64,000 nt of DNA from Trichosphaerium sp. ATCC 40318 (GCA_038496445.1 JALMLS010000074.1:124001-188000); one strand, 5' to 3'; counted from the first letter of the stretch, positions 23,618 to 36,384 are shown. The notes: generated from the sequence alone by a model not told the origin. Numbers and translations are program-made.

Positions 23618-24561
23618 TCTGCCCTATTGATGCGTAAGGCGTAAAAACAAAAAGCACGTGTCATGACTGTAAATTAGGTTGTTTTCCAACAAACTACAAA
23701 TCAAAGGTATTGTATTCAACCGGAATGCTTGCTTATTAGCATAAAGTAGTTTAAACAGCAATGCGGAAAAAAAAAACCCAAACGGGTATGTACGGAAATT
23801 TAATACTTGCGTATGTACGAAATATGTACTTTATCCAAAGATGTATGGTTGAAGCGCTTTACGATTTTGAAAATAGGAGTTATTAATGCACATTTCCCAA
23901 AAAAATAAATCAGAAATGTAAAACTAGCCACATAACGACACACCGTCAGAAGTTTACCTAATTTAATTCATCTATCATACCTCAAACGACTGATTCAGAA
24001 CTGACACTTTTGACGAGCACTTGTGAAACGTGACAGTTCTGAAAGAACTTGCAAGTTAACATTTTCTCGAACGAAATAGCCACTTTGCATATTTTTGCAA
24101 TCTAGATTTTACAGTATTGTACCATGTATGGGAGTTGAAAAGTTAAGACCAACATTAGCTTTCGATCCCTATCGACTAACCTCCCCTCCTGTACTCCCAA
24201 ATAAAACACGTCATTTCCTAAGACAACCCGCCACCACCGCTACACTCCCCAACTCCTTCTTGGGGTACACGGGGGCTAAGCACTCTGGCATAGCGTCTTG
24301 GGTCTTGTCCAAAACCTGTCTAATTTGCGTCACCCTTTTTGCTGCCGACTGCGTCGTTTTAGCCGCTAGTAGATGTCAGCATAATCCAGTAACACATGAT
24401 GGTAACTTGGTAGAGCTTGTCTTGGTTACATAGTACCAATGATCCAGGGTTAAGTGTCACGATTGATTTAAGCAGGACTTACGCATACGATTCATTGAAT
24501 TCATGCTATTGTTACAAGCCTTCATTTATTGTTTATAAAGCCGCTTTCGGTCGAATCATTG
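23618..24561. other. Intergenic with a C-rich patch
   Basis: Most of this is AT-rich and empty. At about 24165-24340 the base composition changes to C-rich (many CCC and CCACC runs) and a plus-strand frame is open from ATG 24128 to 24433 without any recognisable domain. A CACGTG lies near 23654. Confidence 0.4.
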
Positions 24562-25884
24562 ATGGATAAGCTAGATCTATGCCAGAAGCTTCCACCTGAA
24601 GTTATTGTTCTAATTTTGAGTAACCTTAGCTTTCCTGACCTATACGCGTTTAGTTCTGTATGTTTACAGGCTTTATCGATCTTTAAAATTGTACCAAGCA
24701 TTATAGTACGTTAATCATAATATGGATAACGTTTTTACAGTACCATTGCGTCTTAAAGTCCTTTTTAGAGCTCTAGAAAGGTTTACAACCTGAAGTTGAT
24801 ACCAGGCACCTACGTACGGGTTACAGGGCTGGATAAACTCTCAACAGGCGAAGTAAGTGATGCACAGTTGATTACAAACCGGAATAACCAAATCTCAGAT
24901 TCTCATCATTGATCACACCTCTCATACAATAAGCTTGGTTAATAATTGTTGTACAAGCTCCAAGACGTTGATTAATAATTCAGTTACGAGCTACAATGAT
25001 GGTCCTTTTGAGTACACACGTGCGTACTTTCATAATGGTTTTTGTGTTGACTTTTTTGCGTACTTAGGTGTGTTGTTCCCCGTGTGCTGCGTTATTGACT
25101 CCGATGATAATGCCATTTTCAGCGACAGATCTCATCATACTATAAGAAAGCTTGACATGAAAGAGAGTATTACATCAACAATAGTAGGAAAGCCATATTT
25201 ACGTGGACCCTTAGAAGACGGATGCTTGAACTTACCTTCCGGTATTTGTAAAGCAGACAATGGCAACATACTTATATGTGATGAATATAACGCAGCTATA
25301 CGAATTCTGACTCCTGAGGGACATCTTAAAAACGTTGTAGAACTAAAGGGAAGGCAATTTGTACAGAAAACACGTGCGGCTTTTCTTTCTTTCTTGGGCT
25401 TTTTTTTTCACACTTGTTTCAACAACATTGGTTCTAAGATTGACAAATTTATGTTTGACCTAACGATGTGTTAAGCTTCCATGAGGCCTCCATACCCAAG
25501 ACGCATTGCTTATAACTCTCAAACTGGTGACATGTACTCACTTACTTCCTTGACTTTTTGGATTCTAAAGTTCCTAGGTACTTTGTTGTTCGTAGCAATA
25601 TTGTTCATTTCAAAAATGGAAAGGAAACACTTGTGCATCAACATACAGACAAAATATTTGGCCTCGTTGTTGATGATAAATCAGGCGATGTATTTTTTGG
25701 ATCCGAGGCCAAAGCAGAAAGTAGCACCAGTGGTTTGTTTAGAATTTATACAAAGATGGATGGTTATCCAGTAGTTTCTGTGAAGCTTAATGACAGTTGT
25801 ATAACTCAAATTACAGGTCTAGGGTATTCTAATGGTACTATTTTAATTGGATCACATAGCAAAGCCTGCATGGTTGAGCTATAG
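24562..25884 (+). CDS. F-box protein with NHL-type beta-propeller repeats
   Basis: The ATG at 24562 starts MDKLDLCQKLPPEVIVLIL, followed by SNLSFPDLYAFSSVC, a good F-box. An intron starting GTACGT follows. Further exons encode YNLKLIPGTYVRVTGLDKLS, then NHL-like blades: CVIDSDDNAIFSDRSHHTIR, IVGKPYLRGPLEDGCLNLPS, GICKADNGNILICDEYNAAI, PRRIAYNSQTGDMYSL and GLGYSNGTILIGSHSKACM. The stop is at 25884. In the family, the F-box binds Skp1 and the propeller would recruit a target, so this is probably an SCF substrate adaptor (inference). Exon borders between 24700 and 25050 and around 25370-25580 are read by eye and uncertain. NHL and Kelch/RCC1 propellers can look alike at this level; NHL fits best because of the N-G-x-I and A-I-R-I pattern. 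Confidence 0.7.
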
Positions 25885-26134
25885 TATGCACACGTGAGAA
25901 ATAAACATTTCCTGACAAATATTTTTGTTTACGAGCTGTTATTTTCGATTAATATCAGTGGCATTGTTGACGTATGAATTAAAGAGAATCGACATAAAAC
26001 ATAATGTAATAACGTTAATTCTGGGTCAATCGTGAATTCACAAACTGCCAAACCCTTAAAAAAGCTTTTCAGGCAAAAGCGCTGGCGCTTCTTGTAATTT
26101 TCAAAAACGGTCCGACAAGTGGGTTGAAATTTTT

Positions 26135-29100
26135 TTATTGGTTAGGTGTAAGATCCTGAAGATACAACCTACAATGAAGATGAAGCATATCCCATGCAGC
26201 ATCATAAACCCTTTTATCTTCTGTAATTAATTTTTTAGCAATAGGATAAACAAATAAATTATGTATAATCCAATGAGCACATACTTGTCTCAAGTATTTT
26301 CCATTAAACTCAAGACTAAGTATAAAAATATCAACAATTGTCTCTTCATTAATCATCTTCTCAAGCTCTCTCTCTGCATACCATTTTAATCCATCAAGAA
26401 GGAATTTATCTGATATAACAAGTAATTGAATAGTCTCTTGATCATCTTTCATATCAACAGTACCAGAGTAAAGAAATTGAAGTATCTTAAAAAGAATATC
26501 AGGGTGTACATCTTGTATAACAATAATAGACTCTGAACTCTCTTTAAGTTTACCAGATAACATCATTTTGAAAAAAGAAGACCTATTAACCAATATATCC
26601 TTACGTGCATAAAAAGAATGATTATCACACATTATTGTTAAGTCATTTTCATTCTCATCTAAGTCATCTTCATTACCATCTGTGTTTTTATAAATTAACC
26701 TGTTCTCTTCATCATGTTCATGGACATATTCTTGTGTATAGAAAACTGATATATCTGAAGATACACACGGATCAGGGAAGAGTTTGTATAATCGATGAAC
26801 AACTGAAGCAGCGTTTGAGAAGTGTGATGGAATCTGAAGTGCTTGTAATACTGGTAATAATAATTTACGTTCAATAAGAAGCTTGTACAGAGCGCCTATG
26901 AAAGAAGAAAAGATAAGAAGAAGGGTGAATGAAGATACGTAATATACGAAGGAAACAAAGGAAACAATCAACTTGAAAAATCTGTTGGTTACCAGGCTGC
27001 CACAAAGTGTTTGGTTTTGGGAAGAAAAAAATGGTTCTTTTATCTGTGTTTACCTTTCTTTTTTACCAGATCAAACGCTGCGTCAGCGAATTTGAGAAGC
27101 TTAGCAATACCATTGGAACTCTCTTTTAATGATGTAACATTTACAGCAAGAGCTTAATAACCGTAAGTACAACACGTGTATTAAAAAAAGTAGAAAACCT
27201 TTAGTACCTTTCGTTCGGATTTTTGATATTAAATCAGCGTAAAGCGTTCCTTCTGTTTTTCTCAGGCTGAGACGTAAATCATATAACTTTCCTATAATTG
27301 CACAATCCATGAACCAAGACACATCAACTAAAACATCAATTGTTAGAACACAACAACAACACCATCACCAAAAAGAAACAAGAACTCTCTTTTTTTTTTT
27401 ACTATTCGGACGTACCATTCCTAACAAAAATCTCAAAGAACCGGAATGCTCGACGCACAACAATGGCACGATGCTTTTCCGATAAGGTGAGTACAAAAGT
27501 ATTTATACCTCCCCTGTGCAAAAATCGGGTGCGATGTGTTTCTAGATACAAATCAGTAAGCACAACAAACTCAAAAAAAAAACTAATGCCAACCCAGTTC
27601 TTAGGGTACTGTGTCAAGTTTTTTGATTCAAACACAAAAAGAAGGGTACAAAACAAATTGAAGGAAAGGAGGAAGAGCATGCGTACTATTTATACAAAGG
27701 CGGGAAATCGCTAGCATTGCTTGTCGGTAAACCCAATCATCAGCAGCGTTCTTTTCCGTTGCTACAAGCAAGTGTTCAATTGCTCCAGCAGCTACAAATA
27801 CATCTACATCAAGGTTATTCATCATGAAGACTACAAACTGAAAGTACGAAAATAAATACTTACCTGGTACAGGCACCGTTTCAGGGTTACCATCTTCACC
27901 AATAACATTGACAGTTAGAGAATGACTGTTTCCAATCTCAGCAACAAGAGAACAACCATAATACTGTAATAACTCATTACATGGGAACGCGCCCATGGCT
28001 TGCATAACACAAGAAGCTACTTGTTGAGTAGCAACTTGAAGAGGATCTAAAATGAAGTGTTAAATAGTATTTAAAAAAATCGGAAAGAAATAGGAATAAA
28101 TAGTGAAAATGTGATAGCAACGTACACTTGACAGCAATGTTCTTTAATGCGCTTAAGGCATGCATTAAAATGTTTTTATGTTCCATGAACTTTAATATTG
28201 TATTTTGGACAACACTTATACCACCTTGACGAACAACATTGTTGCATAATTCATCTAGAAGAAAAAATTAGGAAGAGAGAAAAAAAAAAAAAAAAGAAGA
28301 AATCTTTGTATTATATTTTTGTTGTTCGTGTACCTTGTGTAGCAATATTACTTATTGTGGCACAACCCAAACGATGTATTTTAGCTACTTTATGATCTAT
28401 CATAGCCAATAATAGGATTTTTACAGCGTCATTTGATATGGTAGCATAGCGGCAATCTAGTAAGCAAAAAGTTAAGTAACATCAATATATTTTAACTAAA
28501 AACGCCTTCATCAATCATGTAAGGTACGCCATCGGAACTCCAATAAAATTATAGTAATATAATAGAAATTTGGGGCCACGTTATAGCTCCACAAAACAAA
28601 TTCAACAGAATAGAAATTCAAGAAAAATTATTATGGTTTTCGTTCATACCTTCACAAACAAAGTTCCTTATAACCGCCAAACCTTTACCCAATATAATAG
28701 GATTTGTGGGATGTGCAATCATGGCAGCAAGTACATTGTCCAAAACATTATTTTCAGCTAACACAGGAATGAAGGCACCTATACAACAAAAATCAATCAA
28801 ATACATGATGAAAGTAAACGAAAAGAATCACGACATTGGTTAAAACGTACTTGATGCATGTGCTACGTTAGCCAATGCTGCACATGAAGATCCAGTTAAT
28901 TCTTCATCATCAACAAACTTTCGAAGGCCTCTAAGGATCAATGGAATACCTTGAAGCTCTATAAATTTAGCGCTATTCTTTTCTATCGAAAAAATCAGAA
29001 TATGGTAGGAACAACAAGAAAGTATACCACAGTGCTTGCACTGCATTAAGACATGGCACTGGTTGTTAAAACAAAATAAAAACAAAGAGATAGTAAGACA

Positions 29101-30039
29101 GATAGAACTCGCGGAAAACTTAACGTTTTTTGGGTTGTGTTAACACAAAGATCCAATAGAGGAGTGACAGGTGCCGTGAGAAAGAAAAGAGAAAAAGGTT
29201 TTGTTTTGGTGTTAGTAAGAACGTACCGTCAGGTAAAATATTAACAAGTGCAGAGCATGCGCTTTTTTGAATGTACAAATCGTCTGAAAAGTTCTCCATA
29301 GCAAGAGTAATTTGTGTTATTATATTAGTTGTAGTTACATAAGTGATATTATCCTCTACGAGTTAAAAATCAGTCAATAAAGGGCTTAAAAAAAAACAAC
29401 AAACAAAGGAGAAAACTAAAAAATAGTGAGGTGAAGAGGATGAAAAACCCTCGTTTCAACGTCAGTTGACACTTGACGCCCAAGTTAAATATGTATAAGA
29501 GGCATAGCACAGTTAATAGTAAAATTCTATACGCCAATGTCCTGAAAACATAAAAGTGGATCTCACGTGTTTCAAGAGCTTTTTTTTTTCGTACCGACGC
29601 GTGAAAATATCTTGATGATGTGGAATAATTGCCCTAGCAACTGAAATTCATCCATGTCAGTTTTATACTTCTCAATAGCATCGCGAGTTAACGAGGCAGT
29701 GTCAGGTACTAAAACCTCCATTATACGCTCCAAATGCTCTCGTATAAGCATAATCACATCGCTTGAAACGAATTTACGTTGTTCTTGAAGCGAAATCGTT
29801 TCAAACTTCTCCAAATCAATATGCTACGCGGTTATAAGCCATTGGGGGTATTCAGCAGCGCGTGATGACGAAATCTTTAAATCAAAAAAAAAAAAAAAAG
29901 TTACCTTTGTAAGGAACGGCTCTAGTTCTGTTGGTTGTGGTGCTTGCGCTGCCAGTGTTTTTTTAACATGTGTTACTTGTTCTTCAATTGACATTGTATT
30001 AAAATCGAGGAATTCCTGCATTGTAGATGGCTGTAACAT
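26135..30039 (-). CDS. Armadillo-repeat/BTB domain protein
   Basis: The ATG at 30039 starts MLQPSTMQEFLDFNTMS. About 15 exons chain in phase. The N-terminal two thirds is an armadillo solenoid with repeats such as SACSALVNILPDG, LILRGLRKFVDDEELTGSSC, KGLAVIRNFVCEG, IHRLGCATISNIA, MHALSALKNIAVK and YYGCSLVAEIGNS. After a linker (ALYKLLIERKLLLPVLQALQ) the large last exon has an acidic stretch and a BTB/POZ domain: NDLTIMCDNHSFYARKDILV, SSFFKMMLSGKLKESSE, DILFKILQFLYSGTVDM and LLVISDKFLLDGLKWYAERE. It ends DLTPNQ at 26135. BTB proteins often act as Cul3 adaptors, and ARM-BTB fusions exist in plants (ARIA, ABAP1). I infer a Cul3-type adaptor or scaffold. Two introns (about 29361-29600 and 29100-29220) are longer than the rest. 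Confidence 0.85.
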
Positions 30040-30587
30040 GGTTGTACTAAACGGAGTCGTTATTTTAAACTAAAACGTAAATTTGTTTTAAAATAAAACA
30101 TTTGTGGTTATGTAATTGGCATAATGTCGCATATGAATTAACGTACAAAATACGAGCGCTATATTAGCGCTATTTGAAGAGCTTTGGATATTTTTTTTTT
30201 GGTTGTAGCCGTATTTATGTAATTAATAGATTGATAACAGCGTAGAGGTATCTGATAGATTGCTTAGTTAAATAAACAGCCGTTTACAATCTAAATTCTA
30301 CTCTTTTGAGTAATAAAACTCCAAGCTTTATCCGTTACGGCCTACCAAGTTGGAAGGGAGGTGATATAATTCGTTGTGTTACAATAAGACCGAGAAAAGA
30401 AAAAAAAATCCCAACGTTTGAAAAAAGTCAAGCCAAAACAATGTTTTATTTTTTCACTGTTTTTTTTTGGATCGTTTGTTGTTTACACAAACAACCTTTT
30501 TTTTCCTGAAGATGTTGACTCAAATCCTCATCTTAGAAATAGGCTTTTTTCATTATGACTCTTTTTGAAAGGGAAATGATTACCATT
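30040..30587. other. Intergenic, no gene seen
   Basis: This lies between the start of the ARM-BTB gene and the end of the glucosidase II gene. It has T-rich runs and short frames only. Confidence 0.5.
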
Positions 30588-33500
30588 TCAAAAAGTTATG
30601 GTTAGAGACCAATCAACTGTGCTTATAGGTAGATCTGGTTTTCTGATTGTTATCATATTTTGAAGTGATTTATCCTTTGAGAAATCAACTGATCGTTGTT
30701 TTCCCTTTTCTTCAACACTGATAGACTTAATAGTCTTTTCAAGACCTGTAAATCACAGTTAGGTGAGAGTAACACAAAACGACTAACGTCAGAAAGTATA
30801 AATAAGGGCGAAAAATTTTTCAAAAAAGCGGAGAAAAAAAGTTTCTATTTAAAGCGAATATTATTCTGATCTCCTCCCGTACCAATAATACGTATTTCTT
30901 GGATTTTCTCACGGTTGTAGATCTTACCTGTTGCACAAACGTAAGATTTTTTATTTCTGCAATTCTTCAAGGCAGAAAAAACGTACCGTCACCAGGAGGT
31001 GCTGAAATAGTTAATACCAATTTACCGTCTTTTGGAGCTACAGAAAAGTCTCTAATAATGAACTGTCCCTTTTTATGGTTGAATGTAAAACCGTCATCAA
31101 CATACAGGCGACCATTTGCTTCTTGCTGTTGTAGTTGTCAGTCAACGAAAAAAATGAAAACAAAAAAATTAAAGGCTGAATCAGGACTTGAACTGATAAC
31201 CGCCAGGTCCCAACATTCAAAAAACGATGGCGACAGGATTCGAACCTGCGAACCCAAGGGTACTCGCTTAGCAAGCGAGCTGCTTTAACCTGCTGGCTAC
31301 ACCATCTTTGTTGATAGTATAAACCCAGCACCAAGCGACCAGCCGCGAAAACAACAAAAATAACAACTCACAAAAAGTAGTTCTTTGTTCAAAAAAAAAA
31401 AAAAGGAATAGGGAAACGTACTTTTTCATCAAGTGCTACAACAAGAGTGTATGGATCGTTAGCCATCTGTGTGGTACTACGTCTTGGTCTATCCTTGCGA
31501 GGAATAATACTTCCAGCACGTTGGAAAGCAACGATTTTCTCAGGTGGCGTTTGAAGTGTGTAAGTTTGTCCGCCTCTGTATGGCAAGTTGGTGTCATAGT
31601 CGAACCACTTGGACGATGCTATATTAAAAGAAAATTAGTATACACCCTTCTAGTATTGTAGTGAGTACCTGGGAAGTAAATTTGTTTGCTAGTTTGATCC
31701 TTTGTTACAACAGGAGAAACAAGAATATCTGAACCAACAAGGTATGTGTATTGAGTGTTAAATGTGTTCTCATCTTGTGGGTATTCAAACCATAGAGGAC
31801 GAATTACTGGTGTAGCTAATAGGAGTATAAGAGGATAAATACAATAACATCTTATCAAGTCGTACCATCAACAGAAGACGCATGGAAGAGAGTGTACCAA
31901 TATGGAAGCAAAGCGTAACGTACACGCACAGCAGCACGTATGATATCAGTATAGGTTTCTCCGAACAACCAAGGTTCTCTACGCTTAGTATCTAAACAAA
32001 ACGGAAAATGTTACCTCAAGACAACATTTGTACGAACTGTATGTATACATACCGATATGTCCGTGAGCTCTGAAGAAAGGATACCAAATACCTGCTTGAT
32101 ACCATCTGGCTAACAAATCAGGTTCTGGGTCTCCAAAGAAACCACCAACATCGGCACCACTAATCAACAAAGTTAGTTGAGTTGTTTTCACATATTAGCT
32201 GAATGTGTACCAGAAAGGAATACCAGACATAGATACCGACAAGAGCATAGGTAAAGAGGACTCCAAATGGCTCCACTCTCCTGCGTTGTCACCTATTCAC
32301 CAGCTTAGCCAACGAATCTATTGAAGACACTGTACCTGTCCATATAGCACCGTAACGTTGTGTACTTGCATAAAATGCACGTGATAGAACAAATGGACGT
32401 GTATTTTGTCCAGGAGATCTAATGATATGACCATCATGCGTTGCTTTGTGCTAGAAAGCCAATTAGAGAAGTACAACCCACATATACATTTCAACATACC
32501 AAAAACAAGCCCCAAACATTGTGGACTTCTCTGTGCTCAAAACCATCCTTGTGTATTGCATCCTTGTGCATAGATACCTCTGGTCCATCAAATACAGATG
32601 GCTAGAATAAGGTTTAGAGCCAGTGAAAATGCAAGAAAGGTTACCTCGTTCATGTCGTTCCATGTGTATAAGTCCAAAGTGGAGCCCTTGTAGTTCTCCA
32701 ATTTGAATTGTTCAGACCACCATGTGCGCACTTTTTCGCTGGTAAAGTCAAGGTATGCACTAGGACCAGGCCAGCAAAATCCCTTGATTAGAATTAGATA
32801 AGGAAATATAAATCCTATAAACAAACATACTTGGTATTCGTTTCCGTCTTTGTTCTTTACAAAGAGGTCAAGAGCTACAAAGAAGTTAGTTGTATTAGTC
32901 TACTTTGAAACAAACCTTTAGCGTTAGAATAAACGTAGTAGTTGTCATCTTTCTTGATGTGTGGATCAACAATTGTTACCATCTAATCAAACATATCAGT
33001 ACTCCAATATTTCTTACGCGTTTGGCAAATTATTGTTCATACCTTACGACCCTTTGCTGAAACGAGATCGAGCATACGTGTAGGTGTAGGGAACTTGTTG
33101 GAATCCCATGTGAAATAACGTTTACCATCAGTATGTTCAATATCCAACCTAAAAAAACAATTAAATACCACGTGGTTTGTTATTTGGATAATGCATACCA
33201 AATAACATCGTATGGGATATTATGTTCATCAAATCCGGCATCAACCATCTCTACATCTGCTTCGTCTTTGTAGTTCCATCTACACTACAAATAACGTTAG
33301 AGAAGAGACAAGTTAGTTGAAGTGGAAACATACTTGATGATACGCAATAGAAAACAATGGAGGCAAGTAAGGAAGTCCAGTTACGCTAGAGTATTGTGCT
33401 AGGACATCCTTTGGAGTAGGTCCAAACATTACAAATACATCAACAACACCGGCTTCAGACATCCAATGGGTTTGTACACGTGGGGTAGAAGTACCTGACA

Positions 33501-34968
33501 GAGGTATTTAGAAACCAAAAAATAAATTCCAATCATATTTCAAAAAAACTTCATACCCAAAACACTGGAGATAATTCCACTTCCAGAAGACTTATCAATA
33601 TCAATCCATGTTTCAGTAGGATTCAACCAAAACATCTAAAATAATCATCAGGTTAATATAGGCATTGATTAAAATAGAAAATGGAAAACGAACAAAAATA
33701 CATAAGTTCAGCATTGATAAACTGTAAAAATAAGGAGAACGTACACCAATTGATCTCTTTTTGTTGTGAGCAGTTACGAATGGAACACCACCGTAAAGTG
33801 ACATAGGATTATCGAGTTCAAACTCGAAAACGTCGAGATTGTACAATCTGAATGGATCACTCAATTTCTCATCACCATTTCTAGTGGCCTTTAGAGAAAG
33901 GTCGCTAGCGTGTTCTGCCAATCCGTAAATATTCTTGTAACCTTCAAAAGTGAAATCCATGGCAACCTAAACAAATTAAAAACAAAATTCGGAAAAAAAT
34001 AAAAAAAATTCTTCCAAGCCACTTGTGGTACGTTGGTTGGTTCAAACTCGATTATAGGTGTAGGAAAAAAATACTACAATACGTACAGCTGTAGGTCCAT
34101 GAGGTTTACTATCGTGGTGTGTCTTGAAAGACTCTTCAAAAGCGTTGTCCAAGTTGAGTGTCTTGACTAGATTAGCAGCATCTTCAGCGGATGAACCTTC
34201 ATCATCGTCATCATCTACACGATCTAGAGAACGCATTTGCGCACGTGCTACATCTTGAGGTGTTTCCTCAACAGTTTCCTCGCTCTTATCTTCTGGATCA
34301 GCGGCTTCATCGCCCTCTGCCTCTGCTTCTACCTCCTTAGGAGGGTCCTACACTAGTTTGAGCTAAAACCGGGAAAAACTGTCGCAGTAGTATTGGGTTT
34401 TCGTCTTGTTGGCGTCCAGTACGCGTGCGTACCGGTTTAGGGATATTAGCTTCAAAGTTAAATAGTCCGCGCTTGTTGGCGCGTAATACTACTTCTCCAC
34501 CTGCTGCGTATGTAAACTCTAGCGTAGCAGGGTCAAATTGAAGTGTTAGATCATCTCCAAAGCTCAACGTGTTCGTGGCACTATCAAACCCTTTAAAGTC
34601 AACTGTTTCAAGGTCGGATAGAACCTCCGCTGGTTCATATCTACATTACTTCAGCTGATTGGCAAAGAACGCCTTTTCGATTACCTTTCGTGCTTTGCAT
34701 TTGCTTCTTTTATTTTAAAACGCACAACGTCGTTTTTGTAAAGTGTTATTTCGAGTGTAAACTCTTGGTTTTGCACTCCTTCCTTGATCGTGGCACTGAG
34801 GGTGCTACCGGCCAATTTGATGCTCGTTGTATCTATTGAGAAGTCCCAAATGCCTTTTTGAAACTCTCTGTTGCGTACGCAAAAACTGGTTTGGTCACAG
34901 GTGCGAAAGTTATTGTGGTCGACACACAGTGCGACCTGCACCAAGACTAGCAAGAGGAGAAGTCTCAT
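30588..34968 (-). CDS. GANAB: Glucosidase II alpha subunit (GH31)
   Basis: Glucosidase II trims the two inner glucoses from N-glycans in the ER and controls the calnexin cycle. The ATG at 34968 starts a signal peptide ([15 protein letters not shown]) and the family N-terminus [20 protein letters not shown]. An acidic linker (34200-34330) follows, then the catalytic GH31 domain with nucleophile motif YTWNDMNE, acid motif [19 protein letters not shown], and [20 protein letters not shown]. The C-terminal beta domains include [18 protein letters not shown] and end [19 protein letters not shown], with TGA at 30588-30590. There are about 18 exons with introns near 50 bp, except the 296-bp intron 31126-31421, which contains a tRNA gene. 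Both catalytic Asp residues are present. No ER-retention tail is seen, as is usual, because retention is by the beta subunit. Confidence 0.95.
31165..31200 (-). other. tRNA 3'-half-like remnant
   Basis: Just downstream of tRNA-Ser, in the same intron, AGTTCAAGTCC resembles a B box and is followed by a T-run. The T-stem pairs poorly and no D-arm or acceptor stem is seen, so it is probably a remnant of a second tRNA. Confidence 0.3.
31225..31306 (-). tRNA. tRNA-Ser (anticodon GCT)
   Basis: The 82-nt tRNA folds with a 7-bp acceptor (GATGGTG with CGCCATC), an anticodon arm CTCGC-TTGCTAA-GCGAG (anticodon GCT, reading AGC/AGT serine codons), a long variable arm as expected for serine, and a T-arm with a perfect GGTTCGAATCC B box. 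No CCA is encoded. Six T residues follow directly (31224-31219), a Pol III terminator. It sits inside an intron of the glucosidase II gene, on the same strand. Confidence 0.9.
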
Positions 34969-35366
34969 CCGTTATCTTGTTTTGAAAACAGAGAGAAAAA
35001 TAGTATTTGTTTAAAAATGATGACTCATCAAACGATTGTGTCGCTATTTGGTTCTGATTAAACTCGAATACACGCAGAAAATAACCAAGGGTAGACTAGC
35101 CTTCATTCAATGAAGTTAAGACATGAATAGAGCTACTGTCCTTCTCGCTTTTCGCTTTAAACTATAATCACTTATCTTGCGTTTGTTTCAGTTTACAGTA
35201 TGCGAAGAATGTAACAAACATTTTATTTAAAGTGACATTTTGACATGTCTTCATTAGTAAAAGTCAAAAAAACGTTTGACATGTCATTTGGATGTTTACC
35301 TTTATTCTTTGTACAATTTCTAAACCTTTTCATTATGTCCCAGGCAAAAACGATAATTAATAGTAA
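34969..35366. other. Upstream of glucosidase II / downstream of SNRNP27
   Basis: No gene is seen. It contains the promoter side of the glucosidase II gene and the 3' flank of the SNRNP27 gene, both transcribed leftward. Confidence 0.5.
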
Positions 35367-36235
35367 CTATATATCACTATCCAAGGCTCTGTTGAAACCG
35401 CCTCTTCTGTTCATGTACTGCCTATATTTTCTCTTATTTCTAATCATAACTTTACCAACATTATTTCCATCAACTTGTTTCCCTTTTGTAGTCCCCATAT
35501 TCACAGGTAATCCCATCATTGCCATCATTTTTTCTTCCTCTGTCATATCTTCTGTGATTTCAGTTGCTGCACCTCTATTACGCCTAGTAAAGTAAATCAG
35601 TTACAAAACCTTAAAATTGATTCATCGAAAAAAGAAAGAGCGTTTTACAGCTTTACTTACTTTGCTTTTGCTTCTTTACGTTTCTTCCTACGTTCTCTGC
35701 TTCGTGATCTACTCTCTTCACGCCTTCTTTTTCTGTTTTCTTCTTGTTTAGCAAGCCATTTTTCGCGTTCAATTTGTAGCTCTTTTTCTTTTTTTCTGTT
35801 TACCTGTAGATATACGTTAGAGTGATGCAGTTAATATGCGAATAGATAAAACCAAAAACAAAATTCATAAAAATTAGCTTTCGCTTTGAAGTAGCAACGT
35901 ACTTTAATTAATGTCGTATCACGCCCAAATTCATCGAATTGTGGCTCGCTTGAGCGTCTAGAAGGTTTTCTGTCTCTATCGCGATCTCTGCCTCTTTTTT
36001 CGTCCTTATCTCGTCTACGTGAACGATCTTTATCCTTGTGTCTACTATCTCTGTCTCTTCTGTCTCTACTATCTCTGTCGCGGTGTCTGTCTTTGTCATC
36101 GTCCCTACGTCGACTCTTGTGCCTGCGATCGCTATCTTTATCATCCCTGTCTCTGCGTGATTCTTTTTTCACGTCATTTGTTGATTTATGGCTATCATCT
36201 TCAATTTCACCTTCTTCTCTATTGTCATCAGCCAT
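35367..36235 (-). CDS. SNRNP27: U4/U6.U5 tri-snRNP 27 kDa protein
   Basis: The ATG at 36235 starts MADDNREEGEIEDDSHKS. A long RS/RD-rich arginine domain follows (for example RDRDSRDRRDRDSRHKDK), then a coiled basic helix (KEKELQIEREKWLAKQEENR). The last exon carries the conserved C-terminal block of this family: EEKMMAMMGLPVNMGTTKGK, then VDGNNVGKVMIRNKRKYRQY and MNRRGGFNRALDSDI, followed by TAG at 35367-35369. Human SNRNP27 ends with the same KRKYRQYMNRKGGFNRPLD block. The protein belongs to the tri-snRNP in the nucleus and helps activation of the spliceosome and choice of 5' splice site, which is of interest given the unusual GTACGT donors in this window. Three exons. Confidence 0.92.
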
Positions 36236-36384
36236 GGGTGCGTTACAGAAGCTAACAACTGCGCAATATTAGTCTTGCTCAGTAAATAGGTTGAAAATTT
36301 GTTAAATCAGCAAGCAGTACACTATTACATAGCGGTGTCGGTAGCCAAACTATCACTACGTGAGTTCAAGCGCAGTCGTTTACT
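36236..36384. promoter_or_regulatory. Short divergent promoter region
   Basis: Only 149 bp separate the starts of the SNRNP27 gene (minus) and the novel gene at 36385 (plus), so the two must share a promoter region. Confidence 0.5.

Noticed and set aside
30306-30509. Plus-strand frame between ARM-BTB and glucosidase II
   Set aside because: It is Lys/Phe-rich low complexity with no start context or domain.
31165-31200. A second functional tRNA next to tRNA-Ser
   Set aside because: Only a B-box-like segment and T-run are present; D-arm and acceptor stem are missing.
36019-36272. Leu/Ser/Cys-rich plus-strand frames near 36019-36272
   Set aside because: They mirror the Arg/Asp-rich RS domain of SNRNP27 on the minus strand.
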